From NCBI RefSeq assembly GCF_021513175.1, contig NZ_CP090953.1, forward strand, positions 1,359,001-1,423,000: 64,000 bases of DNA, written 5' to 3'. The position numbers were made by a program, and so were the translations under genes. The DNA comes from Sphingomonas sp. S2-65. Lineage in GTDB: Bacteria > Pseudomonadota > Alphaproteobacteria > Sphingomonadales > Sphingomonadaceae. The notes under the pieces are model-generated. The model was not told the DNA's origin and did not search any database. It saw only the letters and a list, made by a program, of their open reading frames with translations. This document shows, piece after piece, positions 16,435 to 29,604 of the stretch (position 1 is its first letter; each line of letters opens with the position of its first letter).

Positions 16435-19400
16435 ATGGTCCCGGGCGAGCCGGGGGGCTTGGATCGGATACCGAACGGCGAGATGACCGGCGTGGGTGCG
16501 GACTTTCTGACAGGCGGCGGCGAAATGGGCGCGCGGATCCGCGCGTTCGACTGGGCGGCCCACCCGTTGGGCCTTCCCGAGCAATGGCCGCCGGCGCTGC
16601 GCACGGTGGTGCGGCTGATGCTGACGACGCAGCACCCCACGGTGATCTTCTGGGGTCCGGCGCTGCACTGCCTGTACAACGACGCGCTGGCGCAGTCGCT
16701 GGGGCCAGAGCGGCATCCGGCGCTGCTGGGCGCGCCGGCACGCGAGGCGCTGGCGGATAGCTGGGCAATCGTGGGCGCCGATCTCGAGAGCGTGCTGGCC
16801 GGCGAGGGTTCGGTCTTCCGAGAGGATCAGCCGGTTACCGTGCCGCGCCGCGGGCGGCCCGAAGCGGTGTACTGGACCTATAGCTTCAGCCCGATCGACA
16901 GCCTGGCCGACGGCGCCGTCGCCGCCCATACAGACGGCAGTGCCGCGATCGGCGGCGTGCTGGCGCTGTGCACCGAGACCACCGGGCGCGTGCGGGAACA
17001 TGCCCGGCGCGCCGCCGAGCGCGACCGGCAGCATCGGATGTTCGAGCAGGCGCCGGGCTTCATCATGGTGACGCGGGGACCCGCGCATCTGGTGGAGTTC
17101 GTGAACGATGCCCACCGCGCGCTGTTCGGCAGCGAGGAATGGGTGGGACGGACGCTGCGCGGCGCCTTTCCGGGACTGGAGGGGCAGGACTTTGTCGAGC
17201 AGATCGACCGCGTGTTCGAGACCGGAGAAAGCTATACCGCCGAAGGGGTGGCGGTGCATTATCGCAGAACGGCCGGAGGGCCGGAGGAAACGCGCTATCT
17301 GAGCTTCATCTTCGCGCCGGTGCACGACGATGGCGGGCGCGTGAGCGGCGTTTTCTGCGAAGGCTTCGACGTCACCGGGATACGCCAGGCCGAGCGGCGC
17401 CACGCGGTGCTGGCCGAGCTGGGCGACCGGCTGCGCGAGCTGGACGATCCCGAGGCGATCGCCTTCGCCGCCGCCGAAACGCTGGGCCGCGCATTGGACG
17501 TGAGCCGGGCGGGATATGGCACGATCGACAAGGCGGCCGAGACGATCACCATCGGCCGCGACTGGAATGCGCCCGGCGTGCAGACGCTCTCGGGCGTGCT
17601 GCACTTCCGCGATTATGGCAGCTATATCGAGGATTTGAAGGCGGGCCGGACCGTGGTGGTGCCCGACGCGCGGCTCGACCCGCGTACCGCCGCGACCGCC
17701 GCGAGCCTGGAGGGCATCACCGCCCGCGCCTTCGTCAACATGCCCGTGACCGAGCAGGGCGGGTTCGTCGCGCTGCTGTTCCTCAACCATGCCGAGACGC
17801 GCAGCTGGACGCAGGAGGAACTGGCGCTGATCCGCGACGTCGCCGAGCGGACGCGGACATCGGTGGAGCGGCGGCGGGCGGAGCAGGCGCTCCGGGTGAA
17901 CGAGGCGCGGCTGCGGTTCCTGGACGCGCTGGGCAGCGCGACCGCCGAAGCCCGCGATGCCGACGCGGTGATGGCGGTGACCACGCGGATGCTGGGCGAG
18001 CATCTGGCAGTATCCGACTGCGCCTATGCCGACATGGAAGCCGATCAGGACATGTTCAACATCCGCGGCGACTGGCACGTCCCGGGCATGGCGAGCATCG
18101 TCGGGCGCTATAGCCTGACCTCCTTCGGCTCGCTGGCGGTGGCGAACCTGCGCGCGGGCAAGCCGCTGATCGTCAACGACAACGTCGCCGAACTGGGCGA
18201 TGACGGGGCGCGGGCGTTCCTCGACATCGGCATCCGCGCGACGCTGTGCATGCCCTTCGTCAAGGAAGGGCGCCTGACCGCACTGATGGCGATCCACCAC
18301 GCCCGGCCGCACCGCTGGAGCGAGGCGGAACTGGGGCTGCTGCGCGAAGTGACCGACCAGTCCTGGGCACATATCGAGCGGGTGCGCGCGGAGGCGGCAC
18401 TGCGCGAAAGCGAGGCGCGGCTGCGGCTGGCGATGGAAGGCGCGCGGATCGGCACCTGGGACTGGGACCTGGAGGCGCGGCAGGGCAGCATGTCGGCGCG
18501 CACGGCGGCGATGATCGGCGCGGACCCGGACGCCCCGGTGACCCGCGACCTGATCTTCCGCCTGCTCCATCCCGACGACCGCGACTGGGTGGCGGCGGCG
18601 TATCGGCGGTCGATCGACAGCGGCGAGGCGTTCTCCGCCGAATACCGCCTGTGCCGCGAGGATGGCGCGCTGTGCTGGATCTCGGCGCGCGGGGTGGTGC
18701 AAAAGGACGAGCGCGGGCGGGCGAAGCGCATCACCGGCACGGTCCGCGACGTGACCGCGAGGCGGCGTGCGCAGGAGGCCCTGCACGCATTGAACGAGAC
18801 GCTGGAGCAGCAGGTCGCGCGGCGCACCGCCGAACGCGACCGCATGTGGCGGCTGAGCGGGGATGTGTTCCTGGTGATCGGCCTGCGCTGGGACGTGCGC
18901 GCGCTCAACCCGGCGGTGACCGCGCTGCTGGGCTACACGCCCGAGGAAGTGCTGGGCGACCGGTTCAGCCGGTATTTCCATCCCGACGATCTGCGCGCGG
19001 TGTCCGAGGGGATCCGCGCGGCGGCGCGCGGGCCGGTGCGCGACGTGATCGGGCGCGTGCGCGCGAAGGACGGACGCTGGCGCCATTTCGCGTGGAGCGC
19101 GGCGCCGGCCGAGGGCGAAGCCTATGTCATCGGCCGCGACGTGACCGAGGAACTGGAACAGCGCGCGGAACTGGAACGCGCGCAGGACGCACTGCGCCAG
19201 GCGCAGAAGGTGGAGTCGCTGGGCCAACTGACCGGGGGCGTCGCGCACGACTTCAACAACCTGCTGACGCCGATCATCGGCGGGCTGGACCTGCTACGCC
19301 GGGGCGCCGGCACGGGGCCAAGGGAGCAGCGGCTGATCGGCGGGGCGCTCGAGTCCGCCGAGCGCGCCCGCACGCTGGTCCAGCGGCTGCTGGCCTTTGC

Positions 19401-20328
19401 GCGCCGTCAGCCGCTCCAGCCCGGACCGGTCGACCTGGCCGAGCTGATTCTCGGCATGCAGGCGCTGATCGAGAGCACCTGCGGCCCGCAGATCGATGTC
19501 GTGGTGTCGGTCGAGGAGGGGCTGCCCCCTGCCCTGGCCGATCCCAACCAGATCGAAATGGCGATCCTCAACCTGAGCGTCAATTCGCGCGACGCGATGC
19601 CCGACGGTGGCCGGCTGACGCTGACGGCGCGGCGCGAAGCGGTCGAACGCGACCATGCCAGCGGCCTTGCACCCGGCGCCTATGTGAGCCTGTCCGTCGC
19701 CGACACCGGCTGCGGCATGGACGCCGACACGATGGCCCGCGCGATCGAGCCTTTCTTCTCCACCAAGGGGATCGGCAAGGGAACCGGGCTAGGGCTGTCG
19801 ATGGTGCACGGCCTTGCCCTGCAACTGGGCGGTTCGATGCAATTGCAGAGCATTCCGGAGATGGGCACGCGCGTGGAGCTGCTGTTGCCGGTCGCCAACG
19901 GCGCGGCGGAGGTGCGGTCGTCGGGCCCCGTCGGACAGCAGAGCGAGGCAAGCGGGCTGGTGCTGCTCGTCGACGACGAGCCAAGCGTCCGCGCGTCGAC
20001 CGCGGCTCTGCTTGCCGATCTGGGCTATAGCGTGAAGGAAGTGGAGAGCGGCCGCGACGCCCTGGCCTATCTCGACGCTGCCCATGCGGACTATGTGGTC
20101 ACCGATCACCTGATGCCGAGCATGACCGGCAGCGAACTCGCGGAGCGAGTGCGCCAGCGGTTTCCGGCGATGCCGGTACTGATCGTGTCGGGCTATGCCG
20201 AACTCGACGGGATCTCGCCCGACCTGCCGCGGCTGGCAAAGCCGTTCCGCCAGGACGAACTGGCGGCAAGCATGGCAGCGTTGGACGCCAAGGGCGGGCA
20301 TCTGCCCGCTAAAGCCCGGCGGACGTGA
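16435..20328 (+). CDS. Hybrid sensor histidine kinase (multiple PAS and GAF domains, HisKA, HATPase, receiver)
   Basis: The 1297-aa cytoplasmic protein has an N-terminal PAS-like region (ARIRAFDWAAHPLGLPEQW, typical of sphingomonad kinases), a PAS region near residue 200, two GAF regions (about 320-480 and 490-650), two PAS domains (about 660-780 and 800-910), a HisKA box GGVAHDFNNLL with H938, an HATPase with NSRDAMPDGG, ADTGCGMD and GTGLGLSM, and a C-terminal receiver with phospho-acceptor D1224 in VVTDHLMP. No membrane segment is seen, so it senses an internal signal. ATG codons at 16483 and 16525 are alternative starts. Its stop is close to the DUF4424 gene, suggesting an operon. The partner response regulator is not identifiable. 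Confidence 0.9.
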   Translation: MVPGEPGGLDRIPNGEMTGVGADFLTGGGEMGARIRAFDWAAHPLGLPEQWPPALRTVVRLMLTTQHPTVIFWGPALHCLYNDALAQSLGPERHPALLGAPAREALADSWAIVGADLESVLAGEGSVFREDQPVTVPRRGRPEAVYWTYSFSPIDSLADGAVAAHTDGSAAIGGVLALCTETTGRVREHARRAAERDRQHRMFEQAPGFIMVTRGPAHLVEFVNDAHRALFGSEEWVGRTLRGAFPGLEGQDFVEQIDRVFETGESYTAEGVAVHYRRTAGGPEETRYLSFIFAPVHDDGGRVSGVFCEGFDVTGIRQAERRHAVLAELGDRLRELDDPEAIAFAAAETLGRALDVSRAGYGTIDKAAETITIGRDWNAPGVQTLSGVLHFRDYGSYIEDLKAGRTVVVPDARLDPRTAATAASLEGITARAFVNMPVTEQGGFVALLFLNHAETRSWTQEELALIRDVAERTRTSVERRRAEQALRVNEARLRFLDALGSATAEARDADAVMAVTTRMLGEHLAVSDCAYADMEADQDMFNIRGDWHVPGMASIVGRYSLTSFGSLAVANLRAGKPLIVNDNVAELGDDGARAFLDIGIRATLCMPFVKEGRLTALMAIHHARPHRWSEAELGLLREVTDQSWAHIERVRAEAALRESEARLRLAMEGARIGTWDWDLEARQGSMSARTAAMIGADPDAPVTRDLIFRLLHPDDRDWVAAAYRRSIDSGEAFSAEYRLCREDGALCWISARGVVQKDERGRAKRITGTVRDVTARRRAQEALHALNETLEQQVARRTAERDRMWRLSGDVFLVIGLRWDVRALNPAVTALLGYTPEEVLGDRFSRYFHPDDLRAVSEGIRAAARGPVRDVIGRVRAKDGRWRHFAWSAAPAEGEAYVIGRDVTEELEQRAELERAQDALRQAQKVESLGQLTGGVAHDFNNLLTPIIGGLDLLRRGAGTGPREQRLIGGALESAERARTLVQRLLAFARRQPLQPGPVDLAELILGMQALIESTCGPQIDVVVSVEEGLPPALADPNQIEMAILNLSVNSRDAMPDGGRLTLTARREAVERDHASGLAPGAYVSLSVADTGCGMDADTMARAIEPFFSTKGIGKGTGLGLSMVHGLALQLGGSMQLQSIPEMGTRVELLLPVANGAAEVRSSGPVGQQSEASGLVLLVDDEPSVRASTAALLADLGYSVKEVESGRDALAYLDAAHADYVVTDHLMPSMTGSELAERVRQRFPAMPVLIVSGYAELDGISPDLPRLAKPFRQDELAASMAALDAKGGHLPAKARRT

Positions 20329-20342
20329 CGCAAAGGAAGCAG

Positions 20343-21305
20343 ATGAAGAAGATTGCCGTTTCGATAGCCGCAGCATGGCTCGTGGCCGCGCCGGCGGGCG
20401 CGAACGACAGCACGGCGGAGACGGCGGCGGGCGGGCTCGTCCTGACTCGCACCGACGCGATCGACATGGCTTCAGAGGATTTGTTCGTTTCCGCGGAGGA
20501 AGTGCGGGTGCGCTATGTCTTCCGGAACCGAACCGCGAAGGCGGTACGCACGATCGTGGCCTTCCCGCTGCCGGACGACAATCTAGCCGAGGGACACTAT
20601 GGCGATGTCGCCGTGCCGCACGACTTCGCGACGACGGTCGATGGCAAGCCGGTGCGGATGGCGGTAGAGCGCAAGGCTTTCGTGGCCGGCAAGGATCATA
20701 CCGCGCTGTTGGCAGCGCTGAAGGTGCCGCTGTCGGAGGACGCGGGACCTGCGCTGGACAGGCTGGGCAAGGCGGATCGGGCGCGGCTGATCGCATTGAA
20801 ACTGGCAGTTGCCGACGACGAACGCGGGGAGCCCTATCTGGCGCCAGGCTGGACGGTGAAGGAGACCTATCATTGGGAGCAGGTCTTTCCAGCCGGACGC
20901 GACTTGATCGTCGAGCATCGCTATGTGCCCGGGACCGGCGGAAGCGTCGGAACGTCGCTGGTGATCCCGGAGGTGCGCAACGGGGCGGAAGGGGCTGCCT
21001 ATGCCGCGCGATACTGTACCGATGCGGCATTCCTGTCCGGCGTGGACCGGCTCGCGCGAGAGGCTGGAGATGCCGCCGCGGCGCTGCCCGAATATCGGAT
21101 CGGCTATGTCCTGAAGACGGGGGCAAATTGGCGTTCCCCGATAGGGCGCTTCCGCCTTGTCGTGGACAAGGGTGCGCCGACCAATCTGGTGAGTTTCTGC
21201 GGCGACGGCGTGCGCAAAATCTCGCCTACCCGGTTCGAAGTGCGGCACGAGAATTGGCGGCCCGAGCGCGACCTGGACATCCTGATCGTGGCACCAAGAT
21301 CCTGA
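20343..21305 (+). CDS. Periplasmic DUF4424-family protein
   Basis: The ATG at 20343 has AAAGGAAG upstream and lies 14 bp after the kinase stop. The 320-aa product has a signal peptide (MKKIAVSIAAAWLVAAPAGA-N) and then a soluble beta-rich domain including ALVLTRTDAI-like and VRVRYVFRNRT sequence, GWTVKETYHWEQVFPA and a C-terminal half with two cysteines. This matches the DUF4424 family of exported proteins of unknown function. Cotranscription with the hybrid kinase suggests a link to envelope or stress signalling, but this is inference. Confidence 0.75.
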   Translation: MKKIAVSIAAAWLVAAPAGANDSTAETAAGGLVLTRTDAIDMASEDLFVSAEEVRVRYVFRNRTAKAVRTIVAFPLPDDNLAEGHYGDVAVPHDFATTVDGKPVRMAVERKAFVAGKDHTALLAALKVPLSEDAGPALDRLGKADRARLIALKLAVADDERGEPYLAPGWTVKETYHWEQVFPAGRDLIVEHRYVPGTGGSVGTSLVIPEVRNGAEGAAYAARYCTDAAFLSGVDRLAREAGDAAAALPEYRIGYVLKTGANWRSPIGRFRLVVDKGAPTNLVSFCGDGVRKISPTRFEVRHENWRPERDLDILIVAPRS

Positions 21306-21385
21306 CCGGCGCTCCTGCGGTGCGCCGTCTCGTCACATCCCACCCGGAGGCGCGGCGCCTGTAGCCGACGAGCGCCGCCCCCAGG

Positions 21386-23206
21386 TCAGGCGACAGCTGC
21401 CTCGTCATGCTTGAGAATAGCGGTGACTGCGCCGATCAGATGGGCACGGTCGAACGGTTTGCTGATGACTGGCACATGGCGGAAGCCGTCTGGAAGATGC
21501 TCACGGCCATAGCCGGTGACAAACACGAACGGCAGTTCCTGGCTGGCGAGCGTCTCAGCGACCGCCTCGACGCTGCTTCCCTGAAGGTTGCCATCGAGCA
21601 AAGCGGCGTCGGCGCGTCCGGTTCGCGCAGTCTCGATCGCCGCCTCCGCAGTGGCAGCGGGCCCGATTACCTCAGCCCCCGCCTCCTCCAGGATCGCGAT
21701 GAGATCGAGTGCCACCAGCGGCTCGTCCTCGATCACCAGGACTCGCCGGCCCGTCAGCGCGCCGACGGGGCCGCTGGGCTTGACCGCCCGTGGTGCGGGC
21801 GCTGCGGACCGGGCGAGCGCCGGTGCATGGACAGGGCCGGGACGCGGCAAGGTGAAGTGCCAACGGAGGCCCTCGGGCAGATATGCGGGCTCGGCAGTGC
21901 CGCCTTCGGCCTGGATGCTGCGCTGGATCAGCGCAGTGCCGAAGCCGCGACGGCTGGGCGGCTCGACCGGCGGGCCACCCTGCTCCACCCATTCGAGCGC
22001 CAGCCCGTCCGGTGTGATTTGCCAAGTGAAGCTCAGCCGCCCTTCGGGCGTGGAGAGCGCGCCATATTTGTTAGCGTTGGTGGCGAGTTCGTGGATCACC
22101 AGAGCCAGGTGCAGCGCCATTTCAGGCGGCAGGTCGACATCGGGGCCTTCCACGGTCAGGCGGCTTTCGTCGATCGTGCCGAGTTGGAGCTGGCCGTTGA
22201 CCAGTTCACGCAGGCTCGCACCTTGCCAGGTCGCGCTGCTGAGCAGCGAGTGCGCGCGGGCGAGCGCGTGGATGCGGCCGATAAAGGTCGGCGCGAACTC
22301 GGCTGGCGCGGCAGCGTGACGCAATGTCTGGGTGGCGATCGCCTGGACCGAGGCGAGCGTATTCTTCACCCGGTGATTGAGCTCGCCGATCAGCAGCTTC
22401 TGAGTCTCCTCGGCACGGCGGCGCTCGGACACGTCGAGGATCTGAACGTTGATCGAGCTGAGCTTGCCCGACGCATCACGCAGCGCAGAACAATACCATT
22501 CGGAGTGCAGCGCCTCGCCGCTTTGGCAGAAGACGCGCTGGGTCTGCATGTGCCGCGCCCGGTCCCCCGAGACGAATTCGTCGAGCAGTGCCGAAAGCTG
22601 CCCGGCATCTTCCTCGTTGATCCATTTCAGCGAAGGGAGGCAAACGCCCTCCACTTCCGCCGCGGTCCAGCCGAACAGGCGCTCGGCCCCCTTCGACCAC
22701 GTGCGGATGCAAAAGTCGGCGTCGAACTCGACCACGGCGAGTGGCGAATTGTCGCTATGTGCCTGGACGCGGCCGAGCGCAGCCGAGAGTTGATCGCGCT
22801 GTTCGGCGAGTTCCTGGCGCTGGCGGGCGAGCTCGACGAAGATGTCGACCTTGTTGCGCAGCAGCTGGGCGTCGACCGGCTTGAGGAGGTAATCGACCGC
22901 GCCGGTTTCGTACCCGCGGAAGCGGCGGCGTTCGTCGCCGGTGGCGGCGGTGAGGAAGATGATCGGAACGCGGCGGGTGCGATCCGTACCGCGCATGAAC
23001 TCGGCGATCTCGAATCCGTTCATGCCCGGCATGTTGACGTCGAGCAGCGCCAACGCGACGTCGTGGACCAGCAAGAGTTCGAGGGCCTCGGGACCCGAGC
23101 GCGCCTGGAGCAGTTCGAGCCCGTCGCGGCGGAGCAGTGCCTCCAGCGCGGTCAGGTTTCCCGGCACGTCGTCCACGGCCAGGATCTTCACGACGTCACC
23201 CGGCAT
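21386..23206 (-). CDS. Receiver-PAS-HWE histidine kinase-receiver protein
   Basis: The 606-aa protein has an N-terminal receiver (VKILAVDDVPGN; ALALLDVNMPGMNGFE; LLKPVD), a short coiled region, a PAS domain (NSPLAVVEFDADFCIRTW), an HWE-type kinase core (LIGELNHRVKNTLASVQAIA with H278; HELATNANKYGALS; LEWVEQGGPPV carrying the W-x-E motif) and a C-terminal receiver (VLVIEDEPLVALD; AALLDGNLQG). The ATG at 23206 overlaps the end of cheR by 11 bp. HWE kinases in alphaproteobacteria often feed the general stress response or light and chemosensory inputs; which output this one uses is unknown. It is the last gene of a three-gene minus-strand operon. Confidence 0.88.
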   Translation of the reverse strand: MPGDVVKILAVDDVPGNLTALEALLRRDGLELLQARSGPEALELLLVHDVALALLDVNMPGMNGFEIAEFMRGTDRTRRVPIIFLTAATGDERRRFRGYETGAVDYLLKPVDAQLLRNKVDIFVELARQRQELAEQRDQLSAALGRVQAHSDNSPLAVVEFDADFCIRTWSKGAERLFGWTAAEVEGVCLPSLKWINEEDAGQLSALLDEFVSGDRARHMQTQRVFCQSGEALHSEWYCSALRDASGKLSSINVQILDVSERRRAEETQKLLIGELNHRVKNTLASVQAIATQTLRHAAAPAEFAPTFIGRIHALARAHSLLSSATWQGASLRELVNGQLQLGTIDESRLTVEGPDVDLPPEMALHLALVIHELATNANKYGALSTPEGRLSFTWQITPDGLALEWVEQGGPPVEPPSRRGFGTALIQRSIQAEGGTAEPAYLPEGLRWHFTLPRPGPVHAPALARSAAPAPRAVKPSGPVGALTGRRVLVIEDEPLVALDLIAILEEAGAEVIGPAATAEAAIETARTGRADAALLDGNLQGSSVEAVAETLASQELPFVFVTGYGREHLPDGFRHVPVISKPFDRAHLIGAVTAILKHDEAAVA

Positions 23207-24067
23207 CGCGGAGTTCCCGAGCCGGGCTACGCGCCTCGGTGTTGCGGCGGTAAATCTTCTGACGCTCGTTGAAGTCGGCGAAACAGCCCGCCTGCGACGA
23301 GAAGCGGAGATTTTCCTTGGAGCCAAGTCCCAGGAAGCCGCCGCGGACCAGCGAATCCCCGAAAAGACCCAGGGCGCGATCCTGAAGATCGCGGTCGAAA
23401 TAGATCAGCACATTGCGGCTGGAGACGAGATGCGCCTCGGCAAAGACCTGGTCGGTGGCAAGGTTGTGCTCGGCGAAGACGGCGCGGGCGCGCAGGCTCT
23501 TGTCGAACACCGCCGCGCCATATGCCGCGGTATAATAGTCGGAGAGCGACGTGGTCGCACCCGAGCGGCGGTGGTTTTCGGTGAACAGCTGGATGCGATC
23601 GAGATCGTAGATGCCGGCCTTTGCGCGATCGAGCGCGGCGGGGCTGATGTCGGTGCAATAGAAGATCGTGCGCTCCTCCAGCCCCTCCTCGCGGAACAGG
23701 ATGGCCAGCGAATAGAATTCCTCGCCATTGGCGCAGCCGGCGATCCACACCTTGAGCGAGGGATAGGTGCGCAGGTGCGGGATCACTTCCTCGCGCAGCG
23801 CCCGAAAATAGTCGGGGTCGCGAAACATCTCGCTGACCTGGATGGTGAGGAAGCCCATCAGCTCCGACAGCATCGCGGGATCGTGGAGCACGCGGTCCTG
23901 AAGTTGCGAAAAGGTCGTACAGGCGAAGCGCTGGCGCGCGCGGCTAAGACGGCGCTCGATCGAGCCGCGGGCATAGCCGCGGAAATCGTAATGATAGCGC
24001 CGCCAGATCGCCTCCAGCAGCAAGTCCATCTCGATCGTCTCGACCGGGGTAAGCTGGGGGTCGGGCG

Positions 24068-24071
<4 letters not shown>
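23196..24071 (-). CDS. cheR: CheR-type protein-glutamate methyltransferase
   Basis: The 291-aa protein has the CheR N-terminal helical domain (FRGYARGSIERRLSRA) and the SAM-binding domain with WIAGCANGEEFYSLA, YCTDISPAALDRAK, and RNVLIYFDRDLQ. It should transfer methyl groups from S-adenosylmethionine to glutamates of a receptor or signalling protein. The ATG at 24071 overlaps the hybrid-kinase stop (ATGA), so translation is coupled. No cheB methylesterase or chemoreceptor gene is adjacent, so the target may be a coiled-coil segment of the neighbouring kinase rather than a flagellar chemotaxis receptor. That target is speculation. Confidence 0.88.
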
Positions 24072-27184
<3,113 letters not shown>

Positions 27185-27420
27185 CAAACAAGGTTCTCGG
27201 CAGCGGCGCGGGAGGCGGCCTTATTTCAGTGGCTGCGCACGCATGCAACCTGTGTGAATTAGACGCCCTCCGCGGCCGTCGGGTTGGATCGTTGGATCGT
27301 TGGACTTTCACATGGGGGTTTATCCGGAGTGTTTCCAGCGCGGATTTGGGCAGGAGACCGCCTTGGTGGCTCCGTCCGAACGCTCGCGCGCCTTCGGTCT
27401 GCTTTGGCATCGGTGCCTCC

Positions 27421-28446
27421 TCAGTCCGGCTTGAACGAGAACAGCGCGGTTGGCACCGCGGGCGGGGCGTCGGGCTTGAACCAATAGGTGTCCTGGATGT
27501 GGCTGGCGGTCACGTACAGCGTGCCGTCGGGACCTTCCGACATGGTGTCGGGCCAGCGCAGGCGGGCGTCGCTGACGACCTTCTCGGTACCCGCGCCGGT
27601 CCAGCGGGTGACCGAATTGTCGGTCGGTGACGTGACATAGAGCGTGTTGTTGCTGCTCATCCAGAGCCCGTCGGCGACATGGGTGGTGCCGACCTTCTCG
27701 ACCGAAGCCTCGACCACTTTCTCGCATGTGTCCGGGGTCAGGCGGGCGGTGTCGATCGCGTAGAGGGTGCGGCCGGTCAGCGCCTGCCAGTAGAGCTTGG
27801 AGCCATCATTGGCGATAGCGATGCCGTCGGCGGAAAAGGCCGGCTGGCGCCCATCCGGGCGGCGGAGCGGCGCGCCGTCCACTTCGACGGTGACGTCCTT
27901 CTCCATCTGGGTGGAGGCATGGCCATCCAGCGCGCGGAAAGACTCGCCGCTCTCCAGGTCGACGACGATGATCGCGCCGCGCGTGCCGCTATCGGTGATG
28001 TAGCCGGTGCGGCCGTCCGGGCTGAAGCGGATGTCGTTGAGATAGGTGCCCTGGAGCGCGACATCACCAGGGAAGCCGATGACCTTGGTCACCTGATCGG
28101 TCGCGAGATCGATGCGGACGAGCTTGGGGCCACCCTCCAGAATCTTCTCGTTACCGGGCGCCGCGGGGTCGAGCACCCAGAGCGCGCCATGGAGATCGGT
28201 GACGACCGACTGGACACAGACGAAATAGTCGCCGACCGGCATCTCGTTCTGCTTCGCGTTGCGCCAGCTGTTCCACTTTTCGTCCGGGTACGGCTTCAGC
28301 TCGCCACCCGGGAGCAGTTCGGCGACGGAGATGGGCGAGTCCTCGGTCCAGCGCGGAAAGTTGACGAAGATGCGCCCGTCCCGGCTGACGGTGATGCCGG
28401 TCACCTGGTGATCGAAGCGCGCGACTTCCTGCAGCTGGCCGGTCAT
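27421..28446 (-). CDS. Yellow/major-royal-jelly-protein-like beta-propeller protein
   Basis: The 341-aa product contains FVNFPRW near residue 30, a hallmark of bacterial Yellow/MRJP-like proteins, followed by propeller-type repeats such as GALWVLDPAAP, YLNDIRFSPDGRTGYITDSG, GIAIANDGSKLYWQALTGR and TLYVTASHIQDTYWF. It is related in fold to SMP-30/gluconolactonases. No signal peptide is seen, so it is probably cytoplasmic. CCAGGAG precedes the ATG at 28446. A LacI-type operator 24 bp upstream suggests sugar-dependent control. Enzymatic activity, if any, is unknown; a lactonase role is possible. Confidence 0.75.
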   Translation of the reverse strand: MTGQLQEVARFDHQVTGITVSRDGRIFVNFPRWTEDSPISVAELLPGGELKPYPDEKWNSWRNAKQNEMPVGDYFVCVQSVVTDLHGALWVLDPAAPGNEKILEGGPKLVRIDLATDQVTKVIGFPGDVALQGTYLNDIRFSPDGRTGYITDSGTRGAIIVVDLESGESFRALDGHASTQMEKDVTVEVDGAPLRRPDGRQPAFSADGIAIANDGSKLYWQALTGRTLYAIDTARLTPDTCEKVVEASVEKVGTTHVADGLWMSSNNTLYVTSPTDNSVTRWTGAGTEKVVSDARLRWPDTMSEGPDGTLYVTASHIQDTYWFKPDAPPAVPTALFSFKPD

Positions 28447-28469
28447 GATCCACTCCTGGAATTATTCCG

Positions 28470-28483
28470 TGTGAGCGCTAACC
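28470..28483. promoter_or_regulatory. Probable LacI-family operator upstream of the Yellow/MRJP-like gene
   Basis: TGTGAGCGCTAACC is close to the palindromic LacI-family operator TGTTAGCGCTAACA and shares the half-site CGCTAAC with the site at 3749-3762. It lies 24 bp upstream of the start codon, between the cyo operon end and this gene. Confidence 0.55.
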
Positions 28484-28519
28484 TGCGGGGCGCGGATCAG
28501 TTGCGTGCTGCCTTAAGCT

Positions 28520-28921
28520 TCACCGCATTCGGTGGATCATGTCGTCGGGGTTCATCGCGGCGTGGTTGAGGTGCGACATGATCCACAGCGATCCGAAGAT
28601 CACCAGCACCACGACCAGCACGCCGAAGGCGAGCGCCAGCACGTTGTTGGTGTTGTCGGGGCCCGTGGTGATGTGGAGGAAGAAGACGAGGTGCACGCCC
28701 ATTTGCGCCACCGCCAGCACGATCAGCGCGGCAGGTATCGACGGCTTCCAGAAGAAGTCCGATCCTGCCACCGTGAACGAGGCGGCGGTGAGAAGTGCCG
28801 CCAGGAACAGCCCGATCAGATAGCCGCGCAGCCCGCCGGCGGGCTCGCGGGCGTTGACATGTTCTTCGCCGGGCGCCGAGTCCCGCTCGTCGACCACCTC
28901 CTCTTCGGTGACGTCGCTCAT
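28520..28921 (-). CDS. cyoD: Cytochrome bo3 ubiquinol oxidase subunit IV
   Basis: The ATG at 28921 overlaps the cyoC stop (ATGA). The 133-aa protein has a polar N-terminus and three membrane helices with GYLIGLFLAALLTAASF, QMGVHLVFFLHI and LVIFGSLWIMSHLNHAAM, matching CyoD. This small subunit assists assembly and CuB binding in the quinol oxidase complex of the inner membrane. It is the last gene of the cyo operon. Confidence 0.92.
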   Translation of the reverse strand: MSDVTEEEVVDERDSAPGEEHVNAREPAGGLRGYLIGLFLAALLTAASFTVAGSDFFWKPSIPAALIVLAVAQMGVHLVFFLHITTGPDNTNNVLALAFGVLVVVLVIFGSLWIMSHLNHAAMNPDDMIHRMR

Positions 28922-29604
28922 ATGCCGGCTCCCAGCAGATAGACGATGGTGAATAGCCCGACCCAGACGATGTCGAGCGCGTGCCAGAACAGGTTGAAGC
29001 ACAGCAGGCGGCGCAGGATCGCGGGCCGGAACCCCTTCACCCGCAGCTGCGCCATCATCGTGCCGAGCCAGAGCAGCCCCACGCCGACATGGAGGCCGTG
29101 GCAGCCGACCAGCGCGAAGAATGCCGACAGGAACGCGCTGCGATGCGGCCCCGCGCCTTCGGCGATCATGTGACGGAATTCGAGGCCTTCCATGACGAGG
29201 AAGCCGGCGCCGAGCAGGCCCGTGACGAGCAGCCAAATCTGAGTCTGAGCCATGCTGCGCTTGTGCGTGGCGATGCTCGCGAGCCCGCATGCGAACGAAG
29301 AGGCCAGCAGCAGCACGGTCTCCCAGCCGACATAGGGCAGGCTGAACAGTTCGCGGCCGGTGGGACCTCCCGCGGTTTCGCCCACCAGCACGGCATAGGC
29401 CGCGAAAAATCCCGAAAAGAGGATGATGTCGCTGAGCAGGAAGATCCAGAAGCCATAGCCGACGATGATCCGCTTGGAGGCAGGACCGCCCTCGCCGCGG
29501 CCTGTCGCGTCGTTGCCGTTGCTGGCGCGCCCGAGATGGTGCGGGTCGCCGGCCTTTCCATGCCCGGTCTCATCCGTGCCGGGTTGCGCGGTGGCGGTGT
29601 TCAT
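28918..29604 (-). CDS. cyoC: Cytochrome bo3 ubiquinol oxidase subunit III
   Basis: The 228-aa protein has five membrane helices and the subunit III sequence [45 protein letters not shown] and [19 protein letters not shown]. It is a structural subunit of the proton-pumping quinol oxidase. The start overlaps the cyoB stop by four bases, showing coupled translation. Confidence 0.95.
   Translation of the reverse strand: MNTATAQPGTDETGHGKAGDPHHLGRASNGNDATGRGEGGPASKRIIVGYGFWIFLLSDIILFSGFFAAYAVLVGETAGGPTGRELFSLPYVGWETVLLLASSFACGLASIATHKRSMAQTQIWLLVTGLLGAGFLVMEGLEFRHMIAEGAGPHRSAFLSAFFALVGCHGLHVGVGLLWLGTMMAQLRVKGFRPAILRRLLCFNLFWHALDIVWVGLFTIVYLLGAGI

Noticed and set aside
16192..19248. A minus-strand frame of about 1,000 codons opposite the hybrid kinase
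   Set aside because: Its translation is His/Arg/Pro-rich with no domain, and the plus strand holds all kinase motifs.
27283..27304. Short tandem repeat GTTGGATC in the gap between the hybrid kinase and the MRJP-like gene
   Set aside because: Only two to three copies of a 9-bp unit with no evident role; too small to annotate as a repeat element.
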